Shown: piece by piece, positions 1 to 7,337 of the stretch
How positions within the stretch are numbered: position 1 is the stretch's first letter
Layout of the letters: each line of letters starts with the position of its first letter
DNA from: JAUVDZ01 sp042568205
Lineage (GTDB): Bacteria; Patescibacteriota; Gracilibacteria; UBA1369; PNNO01
NCBI GenBank assembly: GCA_042568205.1
Contig: JBHPJE010000005.1
Location: forward strand, 1 to 64,000
DNA: 64,000 nt
Direction of reading: 5' to 3'
The notes under the pieces: generated by a model
Database searches by the model: none
Seen by the model: the letters and a program-made list of their open reading frames with translations, nothing else
Told to the model about the DNA's origin: nothing
Program-made: the position numbers and the translations under genes

Positions 1-174
1 GGATGTATTGAAATTTATCAACCCGTATGCGGACAATTACAAATACAATGCATCACAACTCCTTGCGATCCAATTAAACAAACTTTTGAAAACTCATGCA
101 AAGCATGCACCAATCCCAACGTTATTTCGTATACTGAAGGTGAATGTCTAACTGAAGAAAACATAAAACGATAA
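1..174 (+). CDS. Kazal-like secreted protein, 3' end only
   Basis: Frame 1 is open from the first base to a TAA at 172-174, so only the last 57 residues are in the window. They read CIEIYQPVCG, then a Cys-rich stretch, then FENSCKACTN and YTEGEC. The spacing C-x-E-x-Y-x-P-V-C-G ... N-x-C-x-A-C ... G-x-C is that of a Kazal-type serine protease inhibitor domain, and the Cys content suggests a disulfide-bonded extracytoplasmic protein. The start and any signal peptide lie upstream. Family assignment rests on the cysteine pattern alone; whether it inhibits any protease is not known. Confidence 0.7.
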   Translation, partial: GCIEIYQPVCGQLQIQCITTPCDPIKQTFENSCKACTNPNVISYTEGECLTEENIKR

Positions 175-179
175 ATCAC

Positions 180-745
180 ATGATAGCAAATCTTAAAAAC
201 AATATTTTTGTTAGTATAGCAATCAGTTTGGGAATAATTATTTTCCTCGTATTCTTTTTTGGTAATGAATCATTTTTTTTTGGGCATTTGAAAGACATCA
301 AAATACTTTAAGTTGGGCAATAAGACCACTCCTCTTACTTCCATTTTGTTTTTTCGCTTATAAAAAAAGCTTAAATGGCATTTTGCTTACTATTTTAGCG
401 CTTTTCACAAGCATGTTTTGGTTTCCTGTGCCTACAGAAATCAATCCTCAAGTAATACAGTTTTTAGAAATGGAAAAAGAATATTTAACTAGTGGTTTAG
501 ACATAACCAAGATTCTATTTATCGGAGTAGTAATTGCTTTTTTTGCATCTTTAGCACTAGCTTTTTGGAAAAAATCCATTAAAATCGGAATAGGGATTGC
601 TGTTAGTGCTGCAATTTTAAAGTCATTTTGGAGTGTAGTGATGAGTCCAGATGGAGGAACAACAGTAATACCTTTTGCTATAGGAGGTTTTGTTGCTTTA
701 GTTGTAGCAATTCTTGCATATAAAAAGTTTGGTAGCACTAAATAA
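180..745 (+). pseudogene. multi-pass membrane protein interrupted by a frameshift in a 9-T tract
   Basis: An ORF starts at ATG 180 with a strong hydrophobic segment (residues about 8-28) but stops at 309-311. A T tract at 273-281 marks the break. Adding one T there moves the frame into the open frame that runs without stops from 284 to the TAA at 743-745, giving one protein of about 188 residues with four or five membrane segments. The downstream part could alone start at ATG 407 or at the non-ATG codon 383, but its upstream extension is uninterrupted hydrophobic coding sequence, so one original gene is the simpler reading. No family is recognised. It follows the Kazal-like gene by 5 bases. 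The break may be a real mutation, transcriptional slippage or an assembly error. Confidence 0.6.
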
Positions 746-784
746 AAATTTAAAATATAATTCTATTAATTAGCAAACAAATAT

Positions 785-892
785 ATGGAAAACGCTGTAC
801 AGGCAATGCAAATCTTAGCTGATTTAGGGCTATTCTTCATGGGGTTAGGAGCACTGTGGTTCGTATCTGTCTATAAGGACAAACAAAAGTAA
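785..892 (+). CDS. single-span mini membrane protein (35 aa)
   Basis: The ORF starts at ATG 785 and ends with TAA 890-892. It encodes 35 residues: a short polar N-terminus, a hydrophobic stretch from about residue 9 to 27 (LADLGLFFMGLGALWFV) and a charged tail YKDKQK, so it would be a one-span membrane peptide with its positive tail in the cytoplasm. There is no Shine-Dalgarno sequence, as for most genes here. No family is recognised. It is short enough to be a chance ORF, but the amphipathic layout and its position in a coding direction argue for a gene. Confidence 0.45.
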   Translation: MENAVQAMQILADLGLFFMGLGALWFVSVYKDKQK

Positions 893-941
893 CATTTGAA
901 AGATACAAAATGTTATTATAGTTTAATAAAAAGAAATAGGT

Positions 942-1661
942 ATGGTATCGAAGACAGTTGATAAAAATGCGTTTCAAAAAGCAAACCCCAAATATTGGGT
1001 TGGATTAATAATAATGCATCTCCTCATACCACTGGTTCTCTTGATAAGCGGATGGGATCTCGGTTGGTGGCAGGGTTGGCTTTATTCTCCACTGATAGTT
1101 GTAGCGGGAATAGGTCCACGTATTTGGGCAGAAAAAAGGCATCCGGGATTGATGGCAGAACGTGGCAAATTTGGAAAAGCTAAGGATGTAAAATCGTGGG
1201 ATAAAGTGCTTTCTCCATTAATGGCAGTGAGTATGTCTTTCCCATTATTTATTGTGGCGGGACTAGATCACAACTTTGGGTGGTCATCTGTATTCCCGAT
1301 ATGGCTCAACATCTTGGGCTTCATCTTGATTGTGCTTGGATACACCTTCGCTGGATGGGCTTTGGTAGAGAACCGCTTCTTCTCAAGCGTGGTGCGTATT
1401 CAGACGGATCGAGGACATATGGTATGTGACAGCGGTCCATATCGGATTGTGAGACATCCTGGTTATGCTGGAAATATTCTAGCGCTGCCGGGCATTGTGC
1501 TGGCTTTAGGCTCTGTTTGGACAATCATTCCAGTGATAGTAGCGCTGATCATTGCCGTGATAAGGACTGCGCTGGAAGATAAAACTTTACAAGAAGAATT
1601 GCCGGGGTATCGAGATTATGTGCGCCGTGTGAGTTATCGGTTGTTTCCAGGTATCTTCTGA
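942..1661 (+). CDS. ICMT/PEMT-family membrane methyltransferase
   Basis: This 239-residue protein has four to five hydrophobic segments and the signature of the isoprenylcysteine carboxyl methyltransferase / phospholipid methyltransferase fold: GPYRIVRHPGYAGN at about 165-178, followed by a membrane span and the C-terminal motif RTALEDKTLQEELPGYRDYV. In this family the His-Pro and Glu residues line the S-adenosylmethionine site and the substrate sits in the membrane. Bacterial members act on lipids or small molecules, and the substrate here cannot be told. It ends in TGA. Base composition is somewhat richer in GC than its neighbours. The start at ATG 942 lies before MVSKTVDKNAF; an AGG just upstream is too close to be a normal ribosome binding site. 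Confidence 0.8.
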   Translation: MVSKTVDKNAFQKANPKYWVGLIIMHLLIPLVLLISGWDLGWWQGWLYSPLIVVAGIGPRIWAEKRHPGLMAERGKFGKAKDVKSWDKVLSPLMAVSMSFPLFIVAGLDHNFGWSSVFPIWLNILGFILIVLGYTFAGWALVENRFFSSVVRIQTDRGHMVCDSGPYRIVRHPGYAGNILALPGIVLALGSVWTIIPVIVALIIAVIRTALEDKTLQEELPGYRDYVRRVSYRLFPGIF

Positions 1662-1721
1662 GGAGCATAATTTGACTTAAATAAGGCACTCCCAATTTCG
1701 CACACCGTTTATTGTGCAAAA

Positions 1722-1796
1722 TGGAGCCGCGACCGGGGATTGAACCCGGGACCTCTTGCTTACCATGCAAACGCTCTACCACTGAGCTATCGCGGC
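1722..1796 (-). tRNA. tRNA-Thr(GGT)
   Basis: The minus strand folds as a tRNA: acceptor stem GCCGCGA/TCGCGGC, D-arm GCTC..GAGC with GG in the loop, anticodon stem TTTGC/GCAAG around loop ATGGTAA (anticodon GGT, plus-strand bases 1762-1764), T-loop TTCAATC, discriminator T and an encoded CCA (1722-1724). Anticodon GGT reads threonine codon ACC. Confidence 0.93.
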
Positions 1797-1847
1797 ACAC
1801 TTTCCAAGCCCCATTCTATCAAAACCCCTCTCCCCCTCCAAATAAGC

Positions 1848-1876
1848 TTGTTTTTTCGCTCCCCTTCCCATATAAT
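1848..1876 (+). promoter_or_regulatory. sigma-70 promoter of rpmG
   Basis: TTGTTT at 1848-1853 and TATAAT at 1871-1876 are 17 bases apart. The start site would be near 1883, about 40 bases before the rpmG ATG. Confidence 0.6.
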
Positions 1877-1923
1877 CCACAAGCACAAGTTAGAAGTTAT
1901 AAATTATTAATTAAAAGTTAAAT

Positions 1924-2103
1924 ATGGCCCACGGAAAAAGTCAATTTGCGGTATGGAGATGCGAAGAATGCAAAACCATAATTAAAACTACAGCTTACGA
2001 CAAGCGAAGAAACGACGAAATCACTAAAGAAGTGAAAAAATATTGTAAAAAATGCCGAAAACACACATCGGTTAAACGAAAAGATGCTAAGAAAAGTAGC
2101 TAA
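1924..2103 (+). CDS. rpmG: 50S ribosomal protein L33 (bL33)
   Basis: The 59-residue basic protein has two CxxC pairs (CEEC near residue 14, CKKC near 42) and the typical L33 end YCKKCRKHTSVKRKDAKK. bL33 is a zinc-ribbon protein of the large ribosomal subunit near the E site. It is slightly longer than the usual 49-55 residues, with a short N-terminal extension. A clear promoter lies upstream, and there is no Shine-Dalgarno before the ATG. The gene sits close to tRNA-Thr and tRNA-Trp, echoing the common bacterial tRNA-Thr / rpmG / tRNA-Trp neighbourhood, although tRNA-Thr faces the other way and secE-nusG are not here. Confidence 0.9.
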   Translation: MAHGKSQFAVWRCEECKTIIKTTAYDKRRNDEITKEVKKYCKKCRKHTSVKRKDAKKSS

Positions 2104-2125
2104 ATATTCTTTAAAATATCTAATT

Positions 2126-3862
2126 ATGAAGATATCTAACTTATTAAAGGCGCTTTCATTAGCGGCTGTTTTAACCGTACTTTTAACCGGATGCACTAGC
2201 AAAATCGAACTTCACGAAAATGATCAATCTCCAGAAGGTGTTGCACTTGAGAACTATTTGCCAATTGACACAGTTCTTGCAATGACCCTAAATTTAACTG
2301 ACGAAGGTCAAAAGAAAGACATGGCAGCAATTGCTGAAAAATTTCCACAGGAAACTGCTGGCAAAGTTATCGAAGGTATTATCGAAGAACTCCAAATGGA
2401 ATTTGATGCTCTTGAAACAAATATTCAGGAAGATTTCGCACCTGCTTTTGGGGATTCGCCGCGCATGATGTTGGCAATGTCTGGAACTTTCGATACCCCT
2501 GAAGAACCGCAGGAAGATCCGGATATCTACCTTGCCTCAACTCTTGCTGATCGTAAAAAACTTGAAGGAATTTTTGATAAATGGATGGAAAATGATCCAA
2601 ATTATACAAAAGATGAACTTTTCAATGAGCTGATTATCGACAATGAATCAGATGATTTTTATCTTGCATTTTATAAAGACACTTTCATCCTAACCAATAA
2701 AAAACAAATCCGACACGAAGCGCTTAAACGGATGCACAACAATGAAGAATCGCTCCTTTCAAATGATATGTATAAAAAAGCGTATGAAAAAATGCAATCA
2801 CCGAATCTTGGAACGTTCTATTTAAACTATGAAAATTATTTTGATTTCATTGCAACTCTTGAAGATACTAATGTTTATCCAATGAAGCTTAAAGAGGATT
2901 TTGATCTAGCAATTATGATGGGTGTTTTTGCTGAAAATGAAGGAATCAAAATGCTAGTTACGCCTACTTATAGCGGTGATTTCAATATCCCTTTTCATGA
3001 GCCTTATTTGGCAAATGGAATCCCTGGAGATAATTTAATTATGTACATGGAAACTTATGGAATGAAGCAGGCAGTTGAGATGGCATTTGAAGATATTTAC
3101 GAATTCGATGAAGATACAAGCAAAGAATTGCGAAAAGCTGAGCTTTTAATTAAAAAGACAATTGGCTTAGATTTGCGTGAAGATGTTTTAAGTTTTATGG
3201 ATAAAGGAGTTGCTTTTGTATGGCAAAGAAACGAAACTATGGTTCCAGCGCTTTCTTTATATGTTGATGCAACTTCGAATCCGCAGGGAGCTCAGGAATT
3301 TATTGACTTAATTGATGCTGCAATGTTGCAGGCTTATGATGGAATGATGATGGACGCTCCAAAAGGAGTTGATGCTGAAAAAGTAATTGTAAAAGATAAA
3401 GCTGTTATTGGTAAAAGTGAAATTAATAGAATGAGCTTCAACTTTAGCGAAATGTCTGAAGAAGAATTACTTGCAGCTGGCTTACCATCTGGCATTTTCT
3501 CAGAACCAATTGAATTTTATTATGGATTAACAATTAATAACTATTTAATTTTATCAACTTATTCTGGTCTTGAAGATAGCTACGGTGATGTAATGACAGT
3601 TGGTGACACTAATGCAGTTGAAGATGGCCGTGAGTTGTTAAAGGATTATCCATATAATCTTAGTTATGTTTCATTTGAAGAAGGATTTAAATATGTTGAT
3701 CAGATTTTTGAGGATATGGAAAAAGTTCAGGGCCCAATGGATGATGAAGCAAAAGAGGCATACGAGGCAGTTCGTGAATTTTTTGCACCAGTAAAATACA
3801 TGGTTGGTGCAGATCAAAAAGAAGAAAGTGTAGCGTACGTGCGAATTGAGGAGGTGCGGTAG
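2126..3862 (+). CDS. DUF3352-like lipoprotein
   Basis: I start the gene at ATG 2126 because it gives a clean lipoprotein signal peptide, MKISNLLKALSLAAVLTVLL followed by TGC, with Cys as the acylated residue. An in-frame ATG at 2084 lies inside rpmG and would spoil the signal. The mature protein (578 aa in total) is acidic and opens with the NYLPIDTVLAMTLN motif seen at the start of DUF3352 proteins, a family of secreted bacterial proteins of unknown function with repeated alpha/beta modules. The rest has two similar-looking halves. It would sit on the outer face of the cytoplasmic membrane. It is 23 bases downstream of rpmG and could share its promoter. Confidence 0.75.
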   Translation: MKISNLLKALSLAAVLTVLLTGCTSKIELHENDQSPEGVALENYLPIDTVLAMTLNLTDEGQKKDMAAIAEKFPQETAGKVIEGIIEELQMEFDALETNIQEDFAPAFGDSPRMMLAMSGTFDTPEEPQEDPDIYLASTLADRKKLEGIFDKWMENDPNYTKDELFNELIIDNESDDFYLAFYKDTFILTNKKQIRHEALKRMHNNEESLLSNDMYKKAYEKMQSPNLGTFYLNYENYFDFIATLEDTNVYPMKLKEDFDLAIMMGVFAENEGIKMLVTPTYSGDFNIPFHEPYLANGIPGDNLIMYMETYGMKQAVEMAFEDIYEFDEDTSKELRKAELLIKKTIGLDLREDVLSFMDKGVAFVWQRNETMVPALSLYVDATSNPQGAQEFIDLIDAAMLQAYDGMMMDAPKGVDAEKVIVKDKAVIGKSEINRMSFNFSEMSEEELLAAGLPSGIFSEPIEFYYGLTINNYLILSTYSGLEDSYGDVMTVGDTNAVEDGRELLKDYPYNLSYVSFEEGFKYVDQIFEDMEKVQGPMDDEAKEAYEAVREFFAPVKYMVGADQKEESVAYVRIEEVR

Positions 3863-3912
3863 AGGTTGCGAAAAATCATGGTCGTAGATATACTAAACTT
3901 TGCAAAAATCAT

Positions 3913-3987
3913 AGGGCCATAGTGTCAATGGTAGCACGTCGGTCTCCAAAACCGAAAGATCGGGTTCAAGTCCTGATGGCCCTGCCA
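3913..3987 (+). tRNA. tRNA-Trp(CCA)
   Basis: Acceptor stem AGGGCCA/TGGCCCT, D-arm with GG, anticodon stem TCGGT/ACCGA around loop CTCCAAA (anticodon CCA, tryptophan UGG), T-loop TTCAAGT, discriminator G and an encoded CCA. A single Trp tRNA with CCA fits a normal genetic code in which TGA is a stop. Confidence 0.94.
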
Positions 3988-4063
3988 AATTAAAGTTTTT
4001 GGCTTACATATTGCATTTTCACGAAATATAATATAGGTTAAGATCTATTTTATACTTTTGAAT

Positions 4064-4687
4064 ATGCCACTAAAAGGACGCCCGAAAAAAGCAGATAATG
4101 AAAGAAAAGATTCCACTATGAGAGTTGTTGTCACTGCGGAAGAAAAAGCTCAAATAAAGCAAAAAGCTAAAAATTTAGGTTTATCTGTTTCAGGCTACAT
4201 TCGTAAGGTTTTAGATATCCCCCCAAGTGAGTATGGATCAAGAGGTATTAATAAATTTAAACAAGCTATCCGATACAATGCGGAGCGCTACCGTGAACAA
4301 ACACATATTTTGTGGGAAGCTGGAGATACAATACGTCCCAAGGAGTATGCAGAATTGAGAGTACTATTAGAAAAAGAAGATTCTTTATATTTACTCCCAG
4401 AAGTAATTTCTGGGATAATTGATAATGCTATTTATGGAAATATTCTTAGATCATCCACTATACATGGATTAAATCCACCAAGGCTTTATAGTCCTTCAGA
4501 TTTTGTAGAATTATTAAGACTAATTGGATTAGAAAAAGAAATCAATTTAACTGAAGTATTAAAAAAATTCACAAGAGGTCAGGTTTTAGGGGTAATTGAA
4601 GATGAAACTAATGAACACTATACACCACGTTATTATAAAAAGTATCTATTGCTAAAATATTTTGAGAGACCAGCATTTCTCGCTTAA
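4064..4687 (+). CDS. MobC/ribbon-helix-helix-like DNA-binding protein
   Basis: The first 50 residues, GRPKKADNERKDSTMRVVVT then AEEKAQIKQKAKNLGLSVSG and YIRKVL, match the N-terminus of MobC-type relaxosome accessory proteins: a basic arm followed by a beta strand and two helices of a ribbon-helix-helix fold. The remaining 150 residues are mixed helical and not recognised. ATG 4064 is preferred over the in-frame TTG at 4058. No Shine-Dalgarno is visible. MobC proteins normally help a relaxase open oriT; no relaxase or integrase is in the window, so this may be a remnant of a mobile element or a chromosomal regulator. It lies directly behind tRNA-Trp, between two copies of the tRNA 3' end sequence. 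Confidence 0.6.
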   Translation: MPLKGRPKKADNERKDSTMRVVVTAEEKAQIKQKAKNLGLSVSGYIRKVLDIPPSEYGSRGINKFKQAIRYNAERYREQTHILWEAGDTIRPKEYAELRVLLEKEDSLYLLPEVISGIIDNAIYGNILRSSTIHGLNPPRLYSPSDFVELLRLIGLEKEINLTEVLKKFTRGQVLGVIEDETNEHYTPRYYKKYLLLKYFERPAFLA

Positions 4688-4837
4688 CATGGAATTATAA
4701 AAACCTAGTTTAAGTAATACTAGCAGCTATGAATTTCATTAATCTGCACAAAATGCAAACCGCTTTATCTTTTCCGCAAACAAATCAAGATTTTCGATAA
4801 ACTCAAATATCCTAAAAGTTCTAAATTCTTTAGCTAC

Positions 4838-4848
4838 GCCCTGCCAAA
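4838..4848 (+). repeat. direct copy of the tRNA-Trp 3' end, possible att site
   Basis: GCCCTGCCAAA here repeats the last bases of tRNA-Trp plus three flanking bases (3979-3989). The two copies flank an 850-base segment containing the MobC-like gene. This is the arrangement left when an element integrates at a tRNA 3' end, but 11 bases ending in CCA is short evidence. Confidence 0.35.
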
Positions 4849-4851
4849 CCC

Positions 4852-4880
4852 TAGACATAATAACTTTTTTGTGGTATAAT
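4852..4880 (+). promoter_or_regulatory. extended -10 promoter
   Basis: TAGACA (4852-4857), 17-base spacer, then TGG followed by TATAAT (4875-4880). It drives the gene at 4910. Confidence 0.65.
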
Positions 4881-4909
4881 TTATAATAGTAATATTTAAC
4901 AAAAACAAA

Positions 4910-5371
4910 ATGAAACAAAAAGTTGTAAAACTTGAATTGAGCAAATTGGTTGCAATTGTAATCGCAGTTATTGTGCTTGCTTTTGCTGCTGGTTTCTTTG
5001 TTCAAAGTAGTTACTTCCAGGGAATGGTTAATAAGGGTGGAGTTGAAAAGGTAATGGAGACACAGAAAAAACAGGTATTAAAAGAAAGTGTAGAAAAAAT
5101 TAAAAAAGTAGTTAGTCGTGCTGATGTTGACGCTAAAAGTCTTGATGAAGCTGTAATGTTATTTGATACAGAACTGACAAAAGCAGGTACAACAGCTGAT
5201 GTTTCACGTCGAATTACAGACAATGTGAAATTATTGCATTCTAAAGGCAAAACAAAAGAATTGTCAAAAAGCCTTGATGAAGCAGTAAAGTCAATGACAT
5301 TGGTAAGCCCTGAGTTAGCAATTGTTAAATTAGATGCAGAATTGGCTACTGAAGCTGCTAAATCTTTATAA
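4910..5371 (+). CDS. membrane-anchored helical protein of unknown function
   Basis: The 153-residue protein has one N-terminal membrane span (about residues 12-31, LVAIVIAVIVLAFAAGFFV) and then a charged, almost entirely helical domain rich in Lys, Glu, Val and Ala, likely a coiled coil outside the membrane. It has no lipobox and no cysteine. The gene is monocistronic, with a good extended -10 promoter 30 bases upstream and an intrinsic terminator just behind. No family is recognised. Confidence 0.7.
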   Translation: MKQKVVKLELSKLVAIVIAVIVLAFAAGFFVQSSYFQGMVNKGGVEKVMETQKKQVLKESVEKIKKVVSRADVDAKSLDEAVMLFDTELTKAGTTADVSRRITDNVKLLHSKGKTKELSKSLDEAVKSMTLVSPELAIVKLDAELATEAAKSL

Positions 5372-5390
5372 TCTATAGAGAAATTAAATA

Positions 5391-5416
5391 AAAGAGCTAG
5401 TTAATTCTAGCTCTTT
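5391..5416 (+). terminator. intrinsic terminator
   Basis: Stem AAAGAGCTAG / CTAGCTCTTT with loop TTAATT runs into a T-rich tract, 20 bases after the stop of the preceding gene. Confidence 0.8.
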
Positions 5417-5539
5417 TTGTAATATTTTAATAAGTTATTATCAACGTCATTCATTAAGGAACTCCTTAAATATAGTGAGCCAAAGGGTGGGGTAGATTCA
5501 ACGGCTCAGTTCTAACGTAATCCACCAAACCCTGCCAGA

Positions 5540-5896
5540 TTAATCTAATTTTGGCGTATTTCTAGGAGGACAACCAAGGACTAATTCACCATTAGATATT
5601 TTTTCTCTTTTGTTTTTATTACGATATAAAATTGCGTCTATTTTTTTAACTGTATTAAGTATTACAGAATTAGCTTCATGAATCGCAATTGTAGCTTCAC
5701 CAATAGCTTTTTGAATTGCTTCTCTTTCTTGATGAGATAAATCTGGATCATTATCATCAGAAATTCCACTTACACTTAAATAATCAAAAAAATTACCTAA
5801 TAAAAGTCGTGACGACCTTCGTAAAAAATCTGTGCCGCGATCTGTAAAATTGCGGATATCATCATTAACTCCATATGTTGACAGCTTTCTTTTCAT
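5540..5896 (-). CDS. hypothetical small protein
   Basis: I start at ATG 5896 (MKRKLSTYGVNDDIRNFTDR), since the longer ORF from 5947 adds only an unlikely hydrophobic leader and runs towards the upstream gene. The 118-residue product is soluble and mixed charged, with a predicted helical middle (LSHQEREAIQKAIGEATIAI) and a basic tail. No family is recognised. It lies downstream of two membrane protein genes on the same strand with about 50 bases between, so it may be the last gene of a small operon. Confidence 0.55.
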   Translation of the reverse strand: MKRKLSTYGVNDDIRNFTDRGTDFLRRSSRLLLGNFFDYLSVSGISDDNDPDLSHQEREAIQKAIGEATIAIHEANSVILNTVKKIDAILYRNKNKREKISNGELVLGCPPRNTPKLD

Positions 5897-5948
5897 ATGT
5901 ACTTTGAAAAAGGATATTATAGTAAGGGAAAGCTTAAAACATGTCAAA

Positions 5949-6155
5949 TCACCCTTTTGCTAATCCTTTTCTAATAAGCCAAACAGCCAATACTACGATT
6001 GCGATAGAGGCCATATTGTATCCCATGGATTCTGGCCCTGCATTCCAATGAATTAATGATCTTATTACCTCGACTCTAAAGCTGCTAATTATTAGCAACA
6101 TACCTATTGCTATAAAAATAAAATCTAATGCACTCATCTTTTCTTTTTCCCCCAT
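5949..6155 (-). CDS. two-span small membrane protein
   Basis: This 68-residue protein has two hydrophobic segments (about residues 9-26 and 47-62) separated by a polar turn (HWNAGPESMGYN), and a basic C-terminus IRKGLAKG. An alternative start gives MSALDFIF at 6137. It begins 5 bases after the stop of the gene at 6161-6937, so the two are probably co-transcribed and perhaps work together at the membrane. No family is recognised. Confidence 0.6.
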   Translation of the reverse strand: MGEKEKMSALDFIFIAIGMLLIISSFRVEVIRSLIHWNAGPESMGYNMASIAIVVLAVWLIRKGLAKG

Positions 6156-6160
6156 ATCAA

Positions 6161-6937
6161 CTAAGTTAATAATTCTTTAAATGCTTCCTGAGTCTTTTGC
6201 TGGCTTTCAAATAACTCATCAACCAGAAAATTATATTCATCAACAGCCGTATTATATTCATCAATTAATTCATCATATCCCTCAATAAATCCATCATCTG
6301 CAGAGTCTATATCATCCGTCTCTGCATCATATGTATAAAGACCCTGATTTTTTAATAAGAATTCAACACGTTCAATATCCAAAGTTAATAATCGCAGCCC
6401 TTTCTTTAATAAATCAAATTGTTGTTGTTTCTTCTTCTTCAAAGAGCTCGCCATTCCTTTAATCATTTCTTTTTCCTCTTTATTTTTTGGAGAATAATTA
6501 GCAAGTTCTTTCTCGAATCCTTTATAGAGATCAAATGCCTCCAGCATGAGTTCTTTCCACTGGGTTTCAAAAGTTGTAAGCATTTTTTTTGATTGCTCAA
6601 GATCAACAAAAATCATATCCGCAAGCAAATAATAACTTTCAAGTATTTCATTTGATTGTTCTACCAAAGGTTGTAATTCCTGGGCAAATTCTGACATCAG
6701 TTGAATCGATCCAAAATTATAACTGGTTGTAGCATTATTTGGATTAACACCTAGTTCTTCATTAAGTTCAAGATCCTGAATCATTTTTGTAGCATCATTT
6801 TTAAAATCTTTTTGATCTTGTCGAAAATCTCTACTTAAATTAGCCAGTCCCAACACAACACTAACAACTAAAATAATTACAAAAGTAGAAGTTTTTACTT
6901 TCTTCTTCTTTTCATCAGGATGTTTTTGATCCGCCAT
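6161..6937 (-). CDS. membrane-anchored coiled-coil protein
   Basis: The 258-residue protein starts with a Lys-rich cytoplasmic stretch (KHPDEKKKKVKTS), one membrane span (about residues 18-34) and then a long acidic, helix-forming domain with heptad-like Leu, Phe and Ile spacing. It ends with an Asp/Glu/Tyr-rich segment. No cysteines or catalytic motifs are seen. The ATG at 6937 has no Shine-Dalgarno. A structural or scaffolding role is possible, but that is a guess. Confidence 0.6.
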   Translation of the reverse strand: MADQKHPDEKKKKVKTSTFVIILVVSVVLGLANLSRDFRQDQKDFKNDATKMIQDLELNEELGVNPNNATTSYNFGSIQLMSEFAQELQPLVEQSNEILESYYLLADMIFVDLEQSKKMLTTFETQWKELMLEAFDLYKGFEKELANYSPKNKEEKEMIKGMASSLKKKKQQQFDLLKKGLRLLTLDIERVEFLLKNQGLYTYDAETDDIDSADDGFIEGYDELIDEYNTAVDEYNFLVDELFESQQKTQEAFKELLT

Positions 6938-7015
6938 ATTTTAAAGTTGTTAATAATATTTTAACAACCAAGCCATCCTTAGTATAAAAGGTAGATCAAC
7001 AATTTGTCAATTTCC

Positions 7016-7064
7016 TTGACTCCAAGTCTTTTCTTTGATAATATTTAGACAGTCATCTAAATAT
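7016..7064 (+). promoter_or_regulatory. promoter and palindromic operator of the sdpR-sdpI operon
   Basis: TTGACT (7016-7021) and TAATAT (7039-7044) are 17 bases apart. ATATTTAGA (7041-7049) and TCTAAATAT (7056-7064) form a perfect 9-base inverted repeat with a 6-base centre, overlapping the -10 and the start site. This fits autorepression by the ArsR-family protein encoded directly downstream. Confidence 0.75.
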
Positions 7065-7072
7065 CTAATAAT

Positions 7073-7336
7073 ATGATCGACGCAGTATTCAAGGCATTAT
7101 CGGATCCGAATCGCCGCAAAATCCTTCAAATTCTAAAAAAGGAGGATATGCCGGTAGGTGAAATTTTGAAGCATTTTAAAATAACAATGGCTTCCCTTTC
7201 GCACCATCTAGACATTCTCAAACGTGCAAATCTTGTTGTGAGTGAGCGAAAAGGACAGCAAATGATATATTCTCTGAACCTCTCGGTTTTTGAAGAGGTG
7301 ATGTCAACTTTTATGAAATTCTTTAAATCTAAATAA
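7073..7336 (+). CDS. sdpR: ArsR/SdpR-family transcriptional repressor
   Basis: The 87-residue protein is a single winged helix-turn-helix: ALSDPNRRKILQILKK, VGEILKHFKITMASLSHHLD (recognition helix) and a beta wing with SERKGQQMIYSL. This is the ArsR fold in its SdpR form, without the metal-binding cysteines of metal sensors. SdpR in Bacillus represses its own operon with sdpI, and the same pair is found here one base apart. A perfect palindrome sits on the -10 element upstream, as expected for autoregulation. The inducing signal is unknown; no sdpC-like toxin gene is visible. Confidence 0.85.
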   Translation: MIDAVFKALSDPNRRKILQILKKEDMPVGEILKHFKITMASLSHHLDILKRANLVVSERKGQQMIYSLNLSVFEEVMSTFMKFFKSK

Positions 7337-7337
7337 T

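Noticed and set aside
1662..1721. Terminator hairpin downstream of tRNA-Thr
   Set aside because: GCACA/TGTGC near 1699-1717 is only five pairs with no T run on the minus strand, so it is too weak to call.
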